A DNA stretch of 64,000 bases from the NCBI GenBank assembly GCA_039034015.1, contig JBCCBM010000001.1, forward strand, positions 372,001 through 436,000, written 5' to 3'. Below the pieces are notes generated by a model, which worked only from the letters and a program-made list of their open reading frames with translations, did no database searches and was not told the DNA's origin. Shown here piece by piece: positions 16,903 through 25,477 of this stretch (its first letter is position 1; each line of letters opens with the position of its first letter). This stretch comes from Acuticoccus sp039034015 (GTDB lineage Bacteria > Pseudomonadota > Alphaproteobacteria > Rhizobiales > Amorphaceae). The translations under genes and the position numbers were made by a program.

Positions 16903-17265
16903 CTAGCCTCGTCGCGCCCAGTTCGCCGCGTCATCTTGCTCGCCGACCTCGAACCAACGCATCTCTGACCGGGTTAAACGGGAGGCGATTGCGATACCCC
17001 GCTCCATCCAACGCTCATGTCCGACGATGGCGATCCGCCCGAAGTCGTTGCGGTAGTCAATATCGGCTTTCAGATCCTCCAAGAAAGCAGCGGCTGTCGC
17101 GTGCCCTTGGAATTCTGTGAGATCGAGGACAAGCCCAGGATTTTCGATTGTCGCGAGCCTATCGTGGACTAGGGCACGCATCCGCTCGAACTCCTCCTTG
17201 GTGAGCTTACCATTGCAGGCGATGCCAACAACATGGTCGTCATCGACGAGGATTTCAGTAAACAT
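16903..17265 (-). CDS. SpoIIAA-like (STAS-related) protein
   Basis: A 120-residue protein of the SpoIIAA-like family (PF11964), with VVGIACNGKLTKEEFERMRA, LVLDLTEFQGH and IAIVGHERWMERG. The family has a STAS/CRAL-TRIO-like fold of unknown biochemical role in proteobacteria. The ATG giving MFTEILVDDD is preferred because it matches the usual start; it lies 11 bases inside the 3' end of the CDF transporter gene, so the two are coexpressed from the promoter at 18,237-18,267. A second SpoIIAA-like gene at 36,424-36,792 is also placed behind a MerR-type promoter. Confidence 0.8.
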   Translation of the reverse strand: MFTEILVDDDHVVGIACNGKLTKEEFERMRALVHDRLATIENPGLVLDLTEFQGHATAAAFLEDLKADIDYRNDFGRIAIVGHERWMERGIAIASRLTRSEMRWFEVGEQDDAANWARRG

Positions 17266-18199
17266 TGGTTTTCTCGTCTTGCGCAGTTCGATGACCGTAA
17301 AGAGGTGCATTTCGATGCCGGTGATCGGCCCGCTCGAACTCCAGGCTGGAATGGGCAATGCCGAACCGATCATTCAAGCACTCTTTGATGTCGGCCTTAA
17401 TGACTTCCATGCGCACCCAACCGTCGTCGGTAAGGACCACATGGCAGTCGAGCGCAGCTTCGTGCTCCTGCATCTGCCACAGGTGCACGTGGTGGACGTC
17501 GGCGACGCCCTCGACGCTGCGCATCGCATCCACCACCGCGTCGTTGTCGAGGTCGGGCGGGCTACCGAGCATCAAGGTGCGGACAGGGCCGCCGATCTCG
17601 GTCAGCGCGAGATAGAGGATGTAGAGCGCGATGCCGATCGTGATCGCCGGGTCGACCCAACGCATGTCGTAGAGGATGATTAGCGTGCCCCCGACAACCA
17701 CGGCGACCGAGGCGAAGGCGTCCGACAGGTTGTGCAGGAACAGCGCGCGGATGTTCACGCTGCCTTTCTGCATCGAGTAGGTGAGCAGTGCGGTCAGCGT
17801 GTCGACGATGAGCGCAACGCCGCCAAGGATCACCACCGTCCACCCCTGCACCTGGGGCGGGTCGATCAACCGCATGCCACCTTCGTAGATCAGATAGACA
17901 CCGACGATGATGAGCGTGGTGTAGTTGATCAGCGCGGCCACGATCTCGATCCGGCCGTAACCAAACGTCATGCGTGCGTCCGCCGGCCGTCGCGCGATCT
18001 TGCGCGCGGCGAAGGCGATCACGAGCGAGGCCATGTCGGAGAAGTTGTGTAGTGCGTCTGCGATCAGCGCGAGGCTGCCCGAAAGGACGCCACCGACGAT
18101 CTGGGCCACGGTCAACAGCCCATTCGCCCAGATCGCGATGGACACCCGGCGATCGCCCGACTTCGGGTCGAGATGGGAATGGCCGTGGTTATGCGGCAC
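17255..18199 (-). CDS. Cation diffusion facilitator (zinc/cobalt/cadmium efflux)
   Basis: A 314-residue CDF-family proton antiporter that exports divalent cations from the cytoplasm. Six membrane helices are visible. The zinc-site motifs HNFSD (helix 2) and HNLSD (helix 5) are both the HxxxD type of the Zn-CDF group such as ZitB and CzcD. The N-terminal HNHGHSH is a His-rich loop, and the C-terminal cytoplasmic domain runs from about residue 205, with VHHVHLWQMQ. The start is GTG (product begins MPHNHGHSH); the upstream open frame lacks the family pattern. A MerR-type promoter lies 38-68 bases before the start. Confidence 0.93.
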   Translation of the reverse strand: MPHNHGHSHLDPKSGDRRVSIAIWANGLLTVAQIVGGVLSGSLALIADALHNFSDMASLVIAFAARKIARRPADARMTFGYGRIEIVAALINYTTLIIVGVYLIYEGGMRLIDPPQVQGWTVVILGGVALIVDTLTALLTYSMQKGSVNIRALFLHNLSDAFASVAVVVGGTLIILYDMRWVDPAITIGIALYILYLALTEIGGPVRTLMLGSPPDLDNDAVVDAMRSVEGVADVHHVHLWQMQEHEAALDCHVVLTDDGWVRMEVIKADIKECLNDRFGIAHSSLEFERADHRHRNAPLYGHRTAQDEKTNVY

Positions 18200-18236
18200 T
18201 GTGCGTCTCCTGACGAGGATGCTCGGCGTTCTGGAG

Positions 18237-18267
18237 AAGGTAGTTCCTACAGCCGCTGTAGCTTCAA
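18237..18267 (-). promoter_or_regulatory. MerR-type promoter/operator for the CDF gene (class A)
   Basis: On the minus strand, TTGAAG (18267-18262), a 19-bp spacer and TACCTT (18242-18237). The spacer holds the perfect 7-1-7 palindrome CTACAGCGGCTGTAG (18247-18261). Overlong 19-20 bp spacing with a central dyad is the established architecture of promoters activated by MerR-family regulators. Confidence 0.88.
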
Positions 18268-18290
18268 GGCCCGACGAAGCAGTGAGTGGT

Positions 18291-18899
18291 TCAGCTCGGC
18301 TTATCGTCCTCATGCACCGCCTTGTGGTGCTCCCCATGCGCGTCGCGCAGGATCTTGATGCCGCCCCAGGCCGCGATGCCAGCCACGATGGCGCCGACGG
18401 CGAGGTCCGGCCAGTTCGACCCGAGCCAGGCAACGAGGCCACCGGCCACGACGATGCCGAGGTTGGCGGCGAAGTCGTTGAGGCTGAAGGTGTTGGCGGC
18501 CCTGATGTTGACGTCCGGATCGCGCAGGCGCGCCAGCAACCAGACGCACAGCGCGTTGATAACGGCGGCGATGAGGGCCATGACAATCATGATCGTGCCC
18601 AGTGGGTCGGAACCGCCGACGTAGCGGCGCCAGGCATCGTAGAGAATGCCGATCGCGAAGAGGATCAAGAGCCCACCCGAGACGTTCGCCGCGCCACGCT
18701 TCCATCGTGCCGAGCGGGAGAGCGAGAAGAGGCTGATCGCGTAGACGAAGCTGTCCGAGAGGTTGTCGAGTCCGTTCGCGATGAGCGCGCTGGAATCGCC
18801 GAAGGCACCCGAGCCAAAGAAGCCGATCGCCAACGCGATGTTGAGCCCGAGCACGACCCAAAGGGTCCGGTTCTCCGATGCTACCACGCTTGTCGACAT
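18291..18899 (-). CDS. Half-size CDF-like cation transporter (membrane domain only)
   Basis: A 202-residue protein containing the six-helix membrane domain of the cation efflux family but no C-terminal cytoplasmic metal-binding domain. Helix 2 reads NGLDNLSDSFVYA, so it has DxxxD where the neighbouring transporter has HxxxD. Helix 5 has SLNDFAANLG, lacking the usual His. The metal preference may therefore differ from that of the zinc CDFs, or the protein may pair with a partner. The start is the ATG of MSTSVVASENRTL, with an AGGGATGG site before it. It lies 24 bases beyond the MerR-type promoter of the full-size CDF gene, pointing the same way, and its own promoter is not obvious. Confidence 0.82.
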   Translation of the reverse strand: MSTSVVASENRTLWVVLGLNIALAIGFFGSGAFGDSSALIANGLDNLSDSFVYAISLFSLSRSARWKRGAANVSGGLLILFAIGILYDAWRRYVGGSDPLGTIMIVMALIAAVINALCVWLLARLRDPDVNIRAANTFSLNDFAANLGIVVAGGLVAWLGSNWPDLAVGAIVAGIAAWGGIKILRDAHGEHHKAVHEDDKPS

Positions 18900-19408
18900 G
18901 TTTTGCCATCCCTCGCCATTGGATCCACGGCGGATGAACACGTCCGCGCGTTCCGCAGTTTCATGCGGGGATCCGGGGCTAGCGTAGGTTCCTTGGTGGC
19001 GATACTTGAAGGCGTCGTCATGTATGTGGCGTCCAAGTTCGACGTTCACCAGAGCCCCGGGCGTCCATGCACAGCCTATTGAACGACGCACGACATGGCT
19101 AAAATCGGTCTGGACGCCTCGCACGAAACTGCCGGACTTCGGTGCTCATCGGCATCAGTAGATCGCGCGGTTCTGGTGGCGCAGTTGCCGCCAACGGAGA
19201 AACAACGCCACTTGCGATCGGTCGCTCGAAGCCACTCCATATCGGTAGCTGACCACTTACGGTCGTCGAACCGGCCAGATACGGCGAACCCACACGGTGT
19301 CGTCTGATTCGCGAAGTGTGCTCGAAAGGAGGAAGTGGCCCCTCGGTTAGGCCACTCTACTTTGTAGATCGTTGATCCTCAGAAGAACGCATGGTGCTGA
19401 GCCTGACT
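18900..19408. other. Intergenic stretch, no gene seen
   Basis: About 500 bases between the half-size CDF start and the alkaline phosphatase stop. I see only the hairpin near 19,340 and no coherent reading frame. Confidence 0.5.
19334..19356. terminator. Hairpin downstream of the alkaline phosphatase gene
   Basis: AGTGGCC and GGCCACT form a perfect 7-bp stem around CCTCGGTTA. It sits about 50 bases beyond the phosphatase stop. No long U-run follows, so Rho-independent action is uncertain. Confidence 0.4.
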
Positions 19409-20899
19409 CTACTGCGCTCTTACGGCGTGGTTCATCACCGCAAAAATCTCATTCTGCTCCATGACGCCGCCAAACAGATGCGCCCAAGGACCGCGTGCGA
19501 ACAAAGCGACGTCCTCGCCCGAGTGTGTCTCGGAGCTTCGCGGCACGACGGCCTGCTGCAGGTAGTCGGGTGCGGTGGCCTCGGCCTCCGTCAGCTCGGG
19601 TCGACTGCCCGACCATTGTCCATCCGCCTGCTCCTTAAGCACCGATCCTGGGCCATTGAGAAAGCCCGCGACCGTGTACGGCTTGCCGTCCTCGCCGAGC
19701 GCAGGCTCATCGAGCGCCTCGATCCCCGCATCGTCGATCTCTTGGCAAAGACCTACCACCGAAGACCCGCGGCCGCAGTACCCATTGAAAGCCAAGGCGT
19801 GCTCGTGGTCGGCGGTCACGATGATCAGCGTGTCCTCCACACTCGTCATTTCCATCGCTTTGGCCACGGCATCGGCGAACGCCTTTCCATCAGTCACGGT
19901 GCGGTAGAGGTTTCCAGCGTGATTGGCATGGTCGACGCGCCCGGCCTCAACCTGGAGGTAAAAGCCCTGATCGTTCGCTGATAGCGACGCAATTGCAGCC
20001 TCTGTCATCTCCGCGAGAGAGGGCTCGCCGCGGCGATCGGCTTCGTATAGCATGTGGCTTGGCTCGAACAGGCCGAGGATCGGCGCATTGCCCGGCGCTG
20101 AGAGCGCAGCGAAGTCGTCGCTGCCGAACACAACCTGAGCGCCCATCTGTTCGGCCTCGCTGATCAGATTGCGCCCGTCGTTCCGACGACCGGGTTCGCC
20201 TTCTACGTCTGTCATATCATCCGGTAGGAAGTGCCGGCGGCCACCACCGAGCGCGATGTCGATCACGCCGCTCTTCATCTGCTCGATAAGTTGAGTTGCA
20301 ATGTCGGCCTGCGCGCAGTCGGCGGGGATCTCGCTGGAGTCCTCCCAATCGCGATCCGCGGTCCGCGCATAAACTGCAGCCGGCGTCGCGTGCGTGATGC
20401 GCGCTGTGGAGACGACGCCGACCGACTTGCCCTCACCAGCCACGATCTCAGCGAAGGTCCGCACTCCGTTTTCGAGGCCCGCTGCACAATCGCCGACTAC
20501 GGCGTCCTCGGTCACATTGATGAGGTCATTCTTTGTCTTGATGCCACTATTCATCGCGCTCGCCGTCGGCGCCGAATCGGGCGTCTGCCCATTTGTCGAG
20601 TATGTCTTTATCAGAGCTACATTTGGGAACGTCTCGAAAGGCTGAAGATATTCATCGCCCAAGCCGCCCGCTGACTGGCCGGCGAAAAGACGCGACGCGT
20701 AGTTGGTTCCCACACCGTTTCCGTCTGCTACGAACAGGATCACATTCAAGGCGCGGCTGGTATTGGGTTCATTGGCAAGGCGTGCCTCAAGCGCTTCCTG
20801 CGCCTGCTGGTACCAAGGCGACGACGCTTGGGGCAGCTCCTGCGCAGCTACGAGGTTGCTGCTGAACATTAAGGCGCCGATGGCGACGAATTTTCTCAT
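19409..20899 (-). CDS. Secreted alkaline phosphatase, PhoA family
   Basis: A 496-residue alkaline phosphatase with a signal peptide (MRKFVAIGALMFSSNLVAAQ). The metal-binding start LFVADGNGVGTNY, the nucleophile loop PDSAPTASAM (Ser in DSA, about residue 105), VEAGRVDHANHAG and VTADHEHALAF (zinc ligands) and THSGEDVALFA near the C-terminus are all as in bacterial PhoA. It should release phosphate in the periplasm using two Zn and one Mg. The ATG chosen begins the signal peptide; the frame is open upstream. It stands alone among metal genes; precipitation of metal phosphates is one idea for its presence but nothing in the sequence proves it. Confidence 0.92.
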   Translation of the reverse strand: MRKFVAIGALMFSSNLVAAQELPQASSPWYQQAQEALEARLANEPNTSRALNVILFVADGNGVGTNYASRLFAGQSAGGLGDEYLQPFETFPNVALIKTYSTNGQTPDSAPTASAMNSGIKTKNDLINVTEDAVVGDCAAGLENGVRTFAEIVAGEGKSVGVVSTARITHATPAAVYARTADRDWEDSSEIPADCAQADIATQLIEQMKSGVIDIALGGGRRHFLPDDMTDVEGEPGRRNDGRNLISEAEQMGAQVVFGSDDFAALSAPGNAPILGLFEPSHMLYEADRRGEPSLAEMTEAAIASLSANDQGFYLQVEAGRVDHANHAGNLYRTVTDGKAFADAVAKAMEMTSVEDTLIIVTADHEHALAFNGYCGRGSSVVGLCQEIDDAGIEALDEPALGEDGKPYTVAGFLNGPGSVLKEQADGQWSGSRPELTEAEATAPDYLQQAVVPRSSETHSGEDVALFARGPWAHLFGGVMEQNEIFAVMNHAVRAQ

Positions 20900-21147
20900 T
20901 GCGGTCTCCTCTAGCTTGGATGCCGCATTCTCCGTAACGGCGACCTGCAACACCTCGATGACTGCAGGGACGTTCAGGCCAACCTCCGACGCCATCGCCG
21001 ATCCGGCGATGTCCTCAAGAGGCGGTCCAAACGGCCGAGTTTTCTAGCGATGGACTTGCGGCCTGACTGCGGCGTCAGCACGATCGGACTTGAAGCCCTG
21101 GAAACTCATAGGCTACCGGCTCGGTCAGCCAAGCAGCCGTGTTTCGC

Positions 21148-21576
21148 TCACGCGCCGATTTCTTCGTGGTCGGTCAGGCATTCGGAGTGATCGCGCAGCA
21201 CCTCCAGCACGCGGCAGTCGGATGTTCGGCCGCCGCTGCACTCTCGCACCATCCGCTTCAACTCGGTGCGCAAGGCCTCGAGCCGAGCCATCCTCTGCTC
21301 CACCTGCTTCAGATGCCGCCGCGCGATCGCATCGGCTTCGTCGCAAGACCGGTTCGGCTGATCGCTGAGATTGAGAAGTTCCCGGATGGCGTGAAGGGAG
21401 AAACCGAGCTGACGCGCGTGCCGGATGAACGAGAGCCGGTCCAGACCGTCTTCGCCATAGCGCCGTTGTCCACCGCCCGTCCGACCGGGCTCGGGCATTA
21501 GGCCGATCTCTTCGTAGTAGCGAATCGTCTGGACTTTGGTGCCGGTCCGCTTTGCCAAGGCGCCTATCGTCAGCAT
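21148..21576 (-). CDS. MerR-family divalent metal sensor (PbrR/CadR/ZntR-like)
   Basis: A 142-residue MerR regulator. The winged-helix part starts MLTIGALAKRTGTKVQTIRY, followed by the long dimerisation helix and a C-terminal metal loop. Cys78 (NRSCDEAD) occupies the position that in divalent-metal sensors (ZntR, CadR, PbrR) is Cys and in Cu(I)/Au(I) sensors is Ser. Cys113, Cys121 and Cys133 are the other candidate ligands, with His at 130 and 137. It therefore probably responds to Pb, Cd or Zn. The gene is divergent from the PCu(A)C-ZIP-ZntA genes; a dyad directly before its start suggests autoregulation. Confidence 0.88.
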   Translation of the reverse strand: MLTIGALAKRTGTKVQTIRYYEEIGLMPEPGRTGGGQRRYGEDGLDRLSFIRHARQLGFSLHAIRELLNLSDQPNRSCDEADAIARRHLKQVEQRMARLEALRTELKRMVRECSGGRTSDCRVLEVLRDHSECLTDHEEIGA

Positions 21577-21582
21577 ATTCCA

Positions 21583-21613
21583 CCTGTCAAACGTACAGTG
21601 TTAGTAGGTTTGA
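21583..21613 (-). promoter_or_regulatory. Dyad operator in front of the divalent-sensor MerR gene
   Basis: TCAAACGTAC (21587-21596) and GTAGGTTTGA (21604-21613) are inverted repeats with one mismatch and a 7-bp centre. On the minus strand the core AACCTACTAACACTGTACG resembles the class A operators. With TCAAAC as a weak -35 and a 19-bp spacer, transcription would start almost at the ATG (21576). Confidence 0.68.
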
Positions 21614-21652
21614 CGCATGGATTTCGCAAGCATTTGACCGCCGAAATTCCGC

Positions 21653-21683
21653 TTGAACCTCTAGCTACTGGAGGGTGTACGGC
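21653..21683 (+). promoter_or_regulatory. MerR-type promoter/operator for the PCu(A)C-ZIP genes (class A variant)
   Basis: TTGAAC, a 19-bp spacer and TACGGC. The spacer carries the dyad CCTCTAGCTACTGGAGG. It lies 25 bases before the ATG of the copper chaperone gene. Confidence 0.8.
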
Positions 21684-21707
21684 CCCGCTTGGAAAAGGGC
21701 GAACTCA

Positions 21708-22172
21708 ATGGATGTTAGAATTTTTGCGGTACTGGCCGCAATCGCTGTAGCGGTTGGATCGGTAGTCCCCGCGGCTGCACAATCCGAGAGCGCAGTCGTT
21801 GAAAACGCCTGGTCGCGCGCGTCCATCGGGACGAGGCGACCGGGCGTTGCTTACATGCAGATCCGCAATGTCGGAGCGAGTCCGATCACCCTCACCGGGG
21901 TCGAGGCCGATCTCGCCGAGATGGCCGAGATCCATCGCACATCGACGAACGATCAAGGCGTGAGCATGATGGCTCCGGCTGGAGAAGTTGAGATCGCCCC
22001 CGGCGCGACCGTTGCACTCGAACCGGGCGGCCTCCACGTCATGCTGCGCAAGCTGAAGCGCCCGATGAACCAAGGCGACAGCTTTTCGCTGAGAATTAGT
22101 CTGTCCGACGGCGGCGAAGTCTCGGTGGAGGTGCCGATCCTCGGCATCGCTGCGCAGGGTCCGCAAGACTGA
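21708..22172 (+). CDS. Periplasmic copper chaperone PCu(A)C
   Basis: A 154-residue exported protein (signal peptide MDVRIFAVLAAIAVAVGSV to AAAQ). It has the family's Cu(I) ligands: His in AEIHRTSTNDQGVSMM with the Met pair that follows, then GLHVMLRKLKRPM. PCu(A)C delivers copper to the CuA centre of cytochrome c oxidase or to Sco. Here it is the first gene after a MerR-type promoter and precedes a ZIP transporter and a ZntA-like ATPase, while Sco genes follow 3.3 kb downstream. The ATG chosen starts the signal sequence. Confidence 0.9.
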   Translation: MDVRIFAVLAAIAVAVGSVVPAAAQSESAVVENAWSRASIGTRRPGVAYMQIRNVGASPITLTGVEADLAEMAEIHRTSTNDQGVSMMAPAGEVEIAPGATVALEPGGLHVMLRKLKRPMNQGDSFSLRISLSDGGEVSVEVPILGIAAQGPQD

Positions 22173-22240
22173 CGCCCACGCACCATCTCTCACTAGCACT
22201 ATCCTCAGCGGCCCGACTTTCAGACCGAAATACTTGAACT

Positions 22241-23023
22241 TTGGAAACGCTGTCTCCCGTCATGCTCGGTTTCGTGGGCAGCCTCGCCGCGGGGCTGATG
22301 ACCTCAGTGGGGGCAGTGCCTGTGCTTTTTGGCACGGTCCCTTCGCGAGCAACCCGCGACCTGTCGCTGGGTTTTGCCGCCGGGGTTATGCTGGCCGCTT
22401 CCTTCTTTTCGCTCATCATTCCTGCGCTTGAAGCTGCGGAGCCTTGGTTCGACAACAGTGCCGCGCCTGCTGCCATCGTCTGTTTAGCGATTCTTCTTGG
22501 CATGGGCGCCGTGGCACTGATGAACGAGCGGCTGCCGCACGAGCATTTCCGCTCCGGGCGTGAAGGCCCCGAGGCCGCCTCGTTGCGTCGCGTGTGGCTC
22601 TTCATCATCGCGATTACCATCCACAACGTCCCGGAAGGTCTCGCGGTCGGCGTCGGCTTCGGTGCGGATGGACTGTCAGGAGGGATGCCGCTCGCAATCG
22701 GGATCGGACTGCAGAACGCTCCAGAAGGCCTTGCCGTCGCCGTATCCCTTCTCGGCGAGGGGTACAGCAAAATCAGAGCATGGGGTATCGCGGCCCTGAC
22801 TGGGCTGGTGGAGCCGATCGGTGGTCTGATCGGTGCCGGTGTTGTCACCTTGTCGCAGCCGCTTCTGCCGTGGGGGCTCGCGTTCGCTGCCGGGGCGATG
22901 CTCTACGTGATCAGTCACGAGATCATTCCGGAGACACACCGCAGCGGCCATCAGAATAAGGCCACCCTCGGCCTTTCGATCGGCCTCGTCATCATGCTGT
23001 TCCTCGATGTCTGGCTTGGTTGA
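22241..23023 (+). CDS. ZIP-family divalent metal transporter
   Basis: A 260-residue ZIP transporter with eight predicted membrane helices. The two metal-site helices read IHNVPEGLAVGVG (helix IV) and LQNAPEGLAVAVS (helix V), with Gln-Asn in place of the His found in some relatives. A short His-containing loop (PHEHFRSG) lies between helices 3 and 4. ZIP proteins such as ZupT take up Zn and related ions; a role in a resistance operon could be redistribution rather than uptake. The start is TTG at 22241, 68 bases after the PCu(A)C stop; no ATG fits. Confidence 0.85.
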   Translation: METLSPVMLGFVGSLAAGLMTSVGAVPVLFGTVPSRATRDLSLGFAAGVMLAASFFSLIIPALEAAEPWFDNSAAPAAIVCLAILLGMGAVALMNERLPHEHFRSGREGPEAASLRRVWLFIIAITIHNVPEGLAVGVGFGADGLSGGMPLAIGIGLQNAPEGLAVAVSLLGEGYSKIRAWGIAALTGLVEPIGGLIGAGVVTLSQPLLPWGLAFAAGAMLYVISHEIIPETHRSGHQNKATLGLSIGLVIMLFLDVWLG

Positions 23024-23042
23024 GCCAAGCGAAGCTCGGGGC

Positions 23043-23073
23043 TTGAAGCTACAGGGGCTGAAGGTCTCATCTT
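23043..23073 (+). promoter_or_regulatory. MerR-type promoter/operator for the ZntA-like ATPase (class A)
   Basis: TTGAAG, a 19-bp spacer containing CTACAGGGGCTGAAGG, then CATCTT. The left half-site CTACAG is identical to that of the CDF promoter; the right half is degenerate. It is 36 bases before the ATG. Confidence 0.78.
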
Positions 23074-23109
23074 CCTCTCGATCGGCGATCGCAGAATCAG
23101 GGATTCATC

Positions 23110-25386
23110 ATGACCGGCAGCCAGGTCCAGTGCGAATGGCGTGTAACAGGTATGGACTGCGGGTCATGCGCGGCCAAGGTGCGCGGCGCAGTCGAGCGGC
23201 TTCCGGGCGTGGCCGAAGTCAACATCGGCCTCATGACCGAGCGCCTGCGACTAACGCTCGATGAGCGGCAGACACCTGCTGAGCGGGTTGAGGCCGCAGT
23301 GCGTGCGCTTGGCTACGCTATTGCGCCGAGTGCGGCCACCAACGAGGCTCCGCTGATCCGCACGAGCCTCGCCTCAGCGAGGTTACAAGGATCCGGCGAA
23401 CAGACCGCGGCGAGGAAGCCGCAACGGGGGCTACGGGCTTTTCGGATCGGGTGGCAAGGCACATCGAAAGGCCGACTCGTCATCGCCACAGGCGTTCTCC
23501 TTGCCGCAGCGTGGGCTATCGATCTCCTGCTCGCTCCTGATCTTGCTCGTGGGGCATTCATACTAGCAACGGTCCTTGGTCTTGTCCCCATCGCGCGAAA
23601 AGCGTTCGCCATGCTGCGCGCGGGAATGCCGTTCACGATCGAGGCGCTGATGACGGTCGCCGCGACCGGCGCCTTGGTGATTGGCGCCGCCGAGGAGGCG
23701 GCCCTCGTTGTCTTCCTGTTCGCCATCGGCGAACTCTTGGAGCGTTTGGCGGCCAACAAGGCGCGAGAAGGCATCCGGGCGCTTGCGAGCCTCGTCCCGA
23801 AAATCGCGCTCTTGGAGGTCGGAGGGCGCACACGTGAGGTCCCAGCCGAAACGCTTGAAATTGGCGACACGGTGCTAGTTCGCCCCGGCGACCGGGTACC
23901 GTGTGATGGCGAGGTCGTCGAGGGAGTCTCCGGCGTCGACGAGAGCCCGGTCACCGGAGAGAGCATTCCGACCCTTAAGGAACCCGGCGCGGACGTTTTT
24001 GCTGGCTCAATCAATTCGGAGGCTGTGCTGCGAGTGCGTGTCGCCAGAGCGGCGAACGACAACACCATCGCCCGCATTGTCCGGCTTGTTGAGGAAGCCG
24101 AGATCGCCCGCGCGCCGACCGAACGGTTCATCGACCGCTTCAGCCGTTACTACATGCCGGCCATCGTTGCCGCGGCGGTGTTGGTCGCATTGATCCCGCC
24201 GCTCGCGCTTGGCTGGCCTTGGACGGAGTCGGCTTACCGCGCTCTTGCGCTGCTTCTCATCGGCTGCCCTTGCGCGCTCGTCATCTCCGTGCCCGCCTCC
24301 ATCGCTTCTGCCTTATCGGCAGGCGCCAGAAGCGGGCTTCTCATGAAAGGTGGCGCGGTGATCGAATCAGCTGCGCGCACAACGCATGTGGCCTTCGACA
24401 AGACCGGCACACTGACCCACGGCAGACCGCACGTCACAGATCTCGTGACACTCTGCGGCACCGATGCGGACGTCCTATCTCTGGCAGCCGCCGTCGAAAG
24501 TGGCTCCAGCCATCCGGTGGCCGAAGCGATCCGCGCGAAGGCCGACGCGGCCGACGTCGCTCCAGCGTCTTACGTCAACGCGCGCGTTCTGCCAGGCAAA
24601 GGCGCTGAGGCCGACATTGGCGGTGAGCTTGTCGCGGTCGGGTCGCCCCGGCTCGCTGAGGAGCACGGCGCTATGACCGAGCGATTGCGCGACCAGGTGG
24701 CCAGCCTAGAAGCCGACGGCCAGACGGTCGTGATCGTCCTGCGCGGCGAAGCGCCACTGGGACTGATCGCGATCCGTGATGAGCCACGCGCCGATGCGGG
24801 GGAGGCAGTGCGGCAGTTGAGGTCCATGGGGATCGCCTCCGTGATGCTGACTGGCGACAACAGGAGAACTGCTGCCGCCATCGCGTCCCGCCTCGGAATA
24901 GATCACCGCGCTGAACTTCTACCTCAGGACAAGCTCGCCGCGATCCGGCAGATGACGGCCGAAGCTCGAGTGATGATGGTTGGCGACGGAATCAACGATG
25001 CACCCGCGCTCGCGGCCGCTCATGTCGGTGTCGCCATGGGGTCGGGCACCGACGTGGCGCTGGAAACCGCACAAGCAGCGATACTGAGAAACCGCGTAAC
25101 GGATACGGCAAGCATGATTCGCCTTACCCGAGCGACGATGGCGATCATCCGACAGAACATCGCAATCGCCTTAGGGCTCAAAGCGGTCTTTCTGGTGACC
25201 ACGGTCGCAGGGGTGACCGGCCTCTGGATCGCGATCCTTGCCGACACAGGAGCGACTGTACTCGTCACTCTGAATGCGTTGCGGCTGCTTCTTATCAATT
25301 TAGACCAGAAGACGAGTACGGAGAGGGTGCGCAAAAGCCGTCGAAGCGTTCGTCAGGACGGCGAAGCTTCGATCATCACGGATTGA
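23110..25386 (+). CDS. zntA: P1B-type ATPase, Zn/Cd/Pb exporter (ZntA/CadA-like)
   Basis: A 758-residue heavy-metal pump. One N-terminal HMA domain with GMDCGSCAAKV (about residue 14), the membrane CPC motif IGCPCALVISVPAS (about residue 385), phosphorylation site DKTGTLT (about 431), SSHPVAEAI and GDGINDAPAL are present. CPC followed by LVISVP and the DCxxC metal loop are characteristic of the Zn/Cd/Pb subgroup rather than copper pumps. It has its own MerR-type promoter although the ZIP gene is directly upstream. The Sco gene follows 91 bases later on the same strand. Confidence 0.92.
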   Translation: MTGSQVQCEWRVTGMDCGSCAAKVRGAVERLPGVAEVNIGLMTERLRLTLDERQTPAERVEAAVRALGYAIAPSAATNEAPLIRTSLASARLQGSGEQTAARKPQRGLRAFRIGWQGTSKGRLVIATGVLLAAAWAIDLLLAPDLARGAFILATVLGLVPIARKAFAMLRAGMPFTIEALMTVAATGALVIGAAEEAALVVFLFAIGELLERLAANKAREGIRALASLVPKIALLEVGGRTREVPAETLEIGDTVLVRPGDRVPCDGEVVEGVSGVDESPVTGESIPTLKEPGADVFAGSINSEAVLRVRVARAANDNTIARIVRLVEEAEIARAPTERFIDRFSRYYMPAIVAAAVLVALIPPLALGWPWTESAYRALALLLIGCPCALVISVPASIASALSAGARSGLLMKGGAVIESAARTTHVAFDKTGTLTHGRPHVTDLVTLCGTDADVLSLAAAVESGSSHPVAEAIRAKADAADVAPASYVNARVLPGKGAEADIGGELVAVGSPRLAEEHGAMTERLRDQVASLEADGQTVVIVLRGEAPLGLIAIRDEPRADAGEAVRQLRSMGIASVMLTGDNRRTAAAIASRLGIDHRAELLPQDKLAAIRQMTAEARVMMVGDGINDAPALAAAHVGVAMGSGTDVALETAQAAILRNRVTDTASMIRLTRATMAIIRQNIAIALGLKAVFLVTTVAGVTGLWIAILADTGATVLVTLNALRLLLINLDQKTSTERVRKSRRSVRQDGEASIITD

Positions 25387-25477
25387 TCAGGCGTAGCTCA
25401 GCCGAGGAGTGGAGGGACCAAAGAGTGCTGCGAACAGAGGCTGCGTTTACGGTGTGGAACTGTGTAGGGAGCAATGC

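Noticed and set aside
16551..16934. A 127-codon minus-strand frame as a gene
   Set aside because: It has no ribosome-binding site or recognisable motif and overlaps more protein-like fragments on the plus strand.
18301..19082. A long plus-strand frame over the CDF genes (about 17970-19082)
   Set aside because: It is the complement of two clear membrane transporter genes and has no protein-like pattern.
21043..21075. Possible further MerR-type operator near TTGAAG at 21089
   Set aside because: The 19 bases after it have no convincing dyad (only AGCC/GGCT) and no gene starts suitably.
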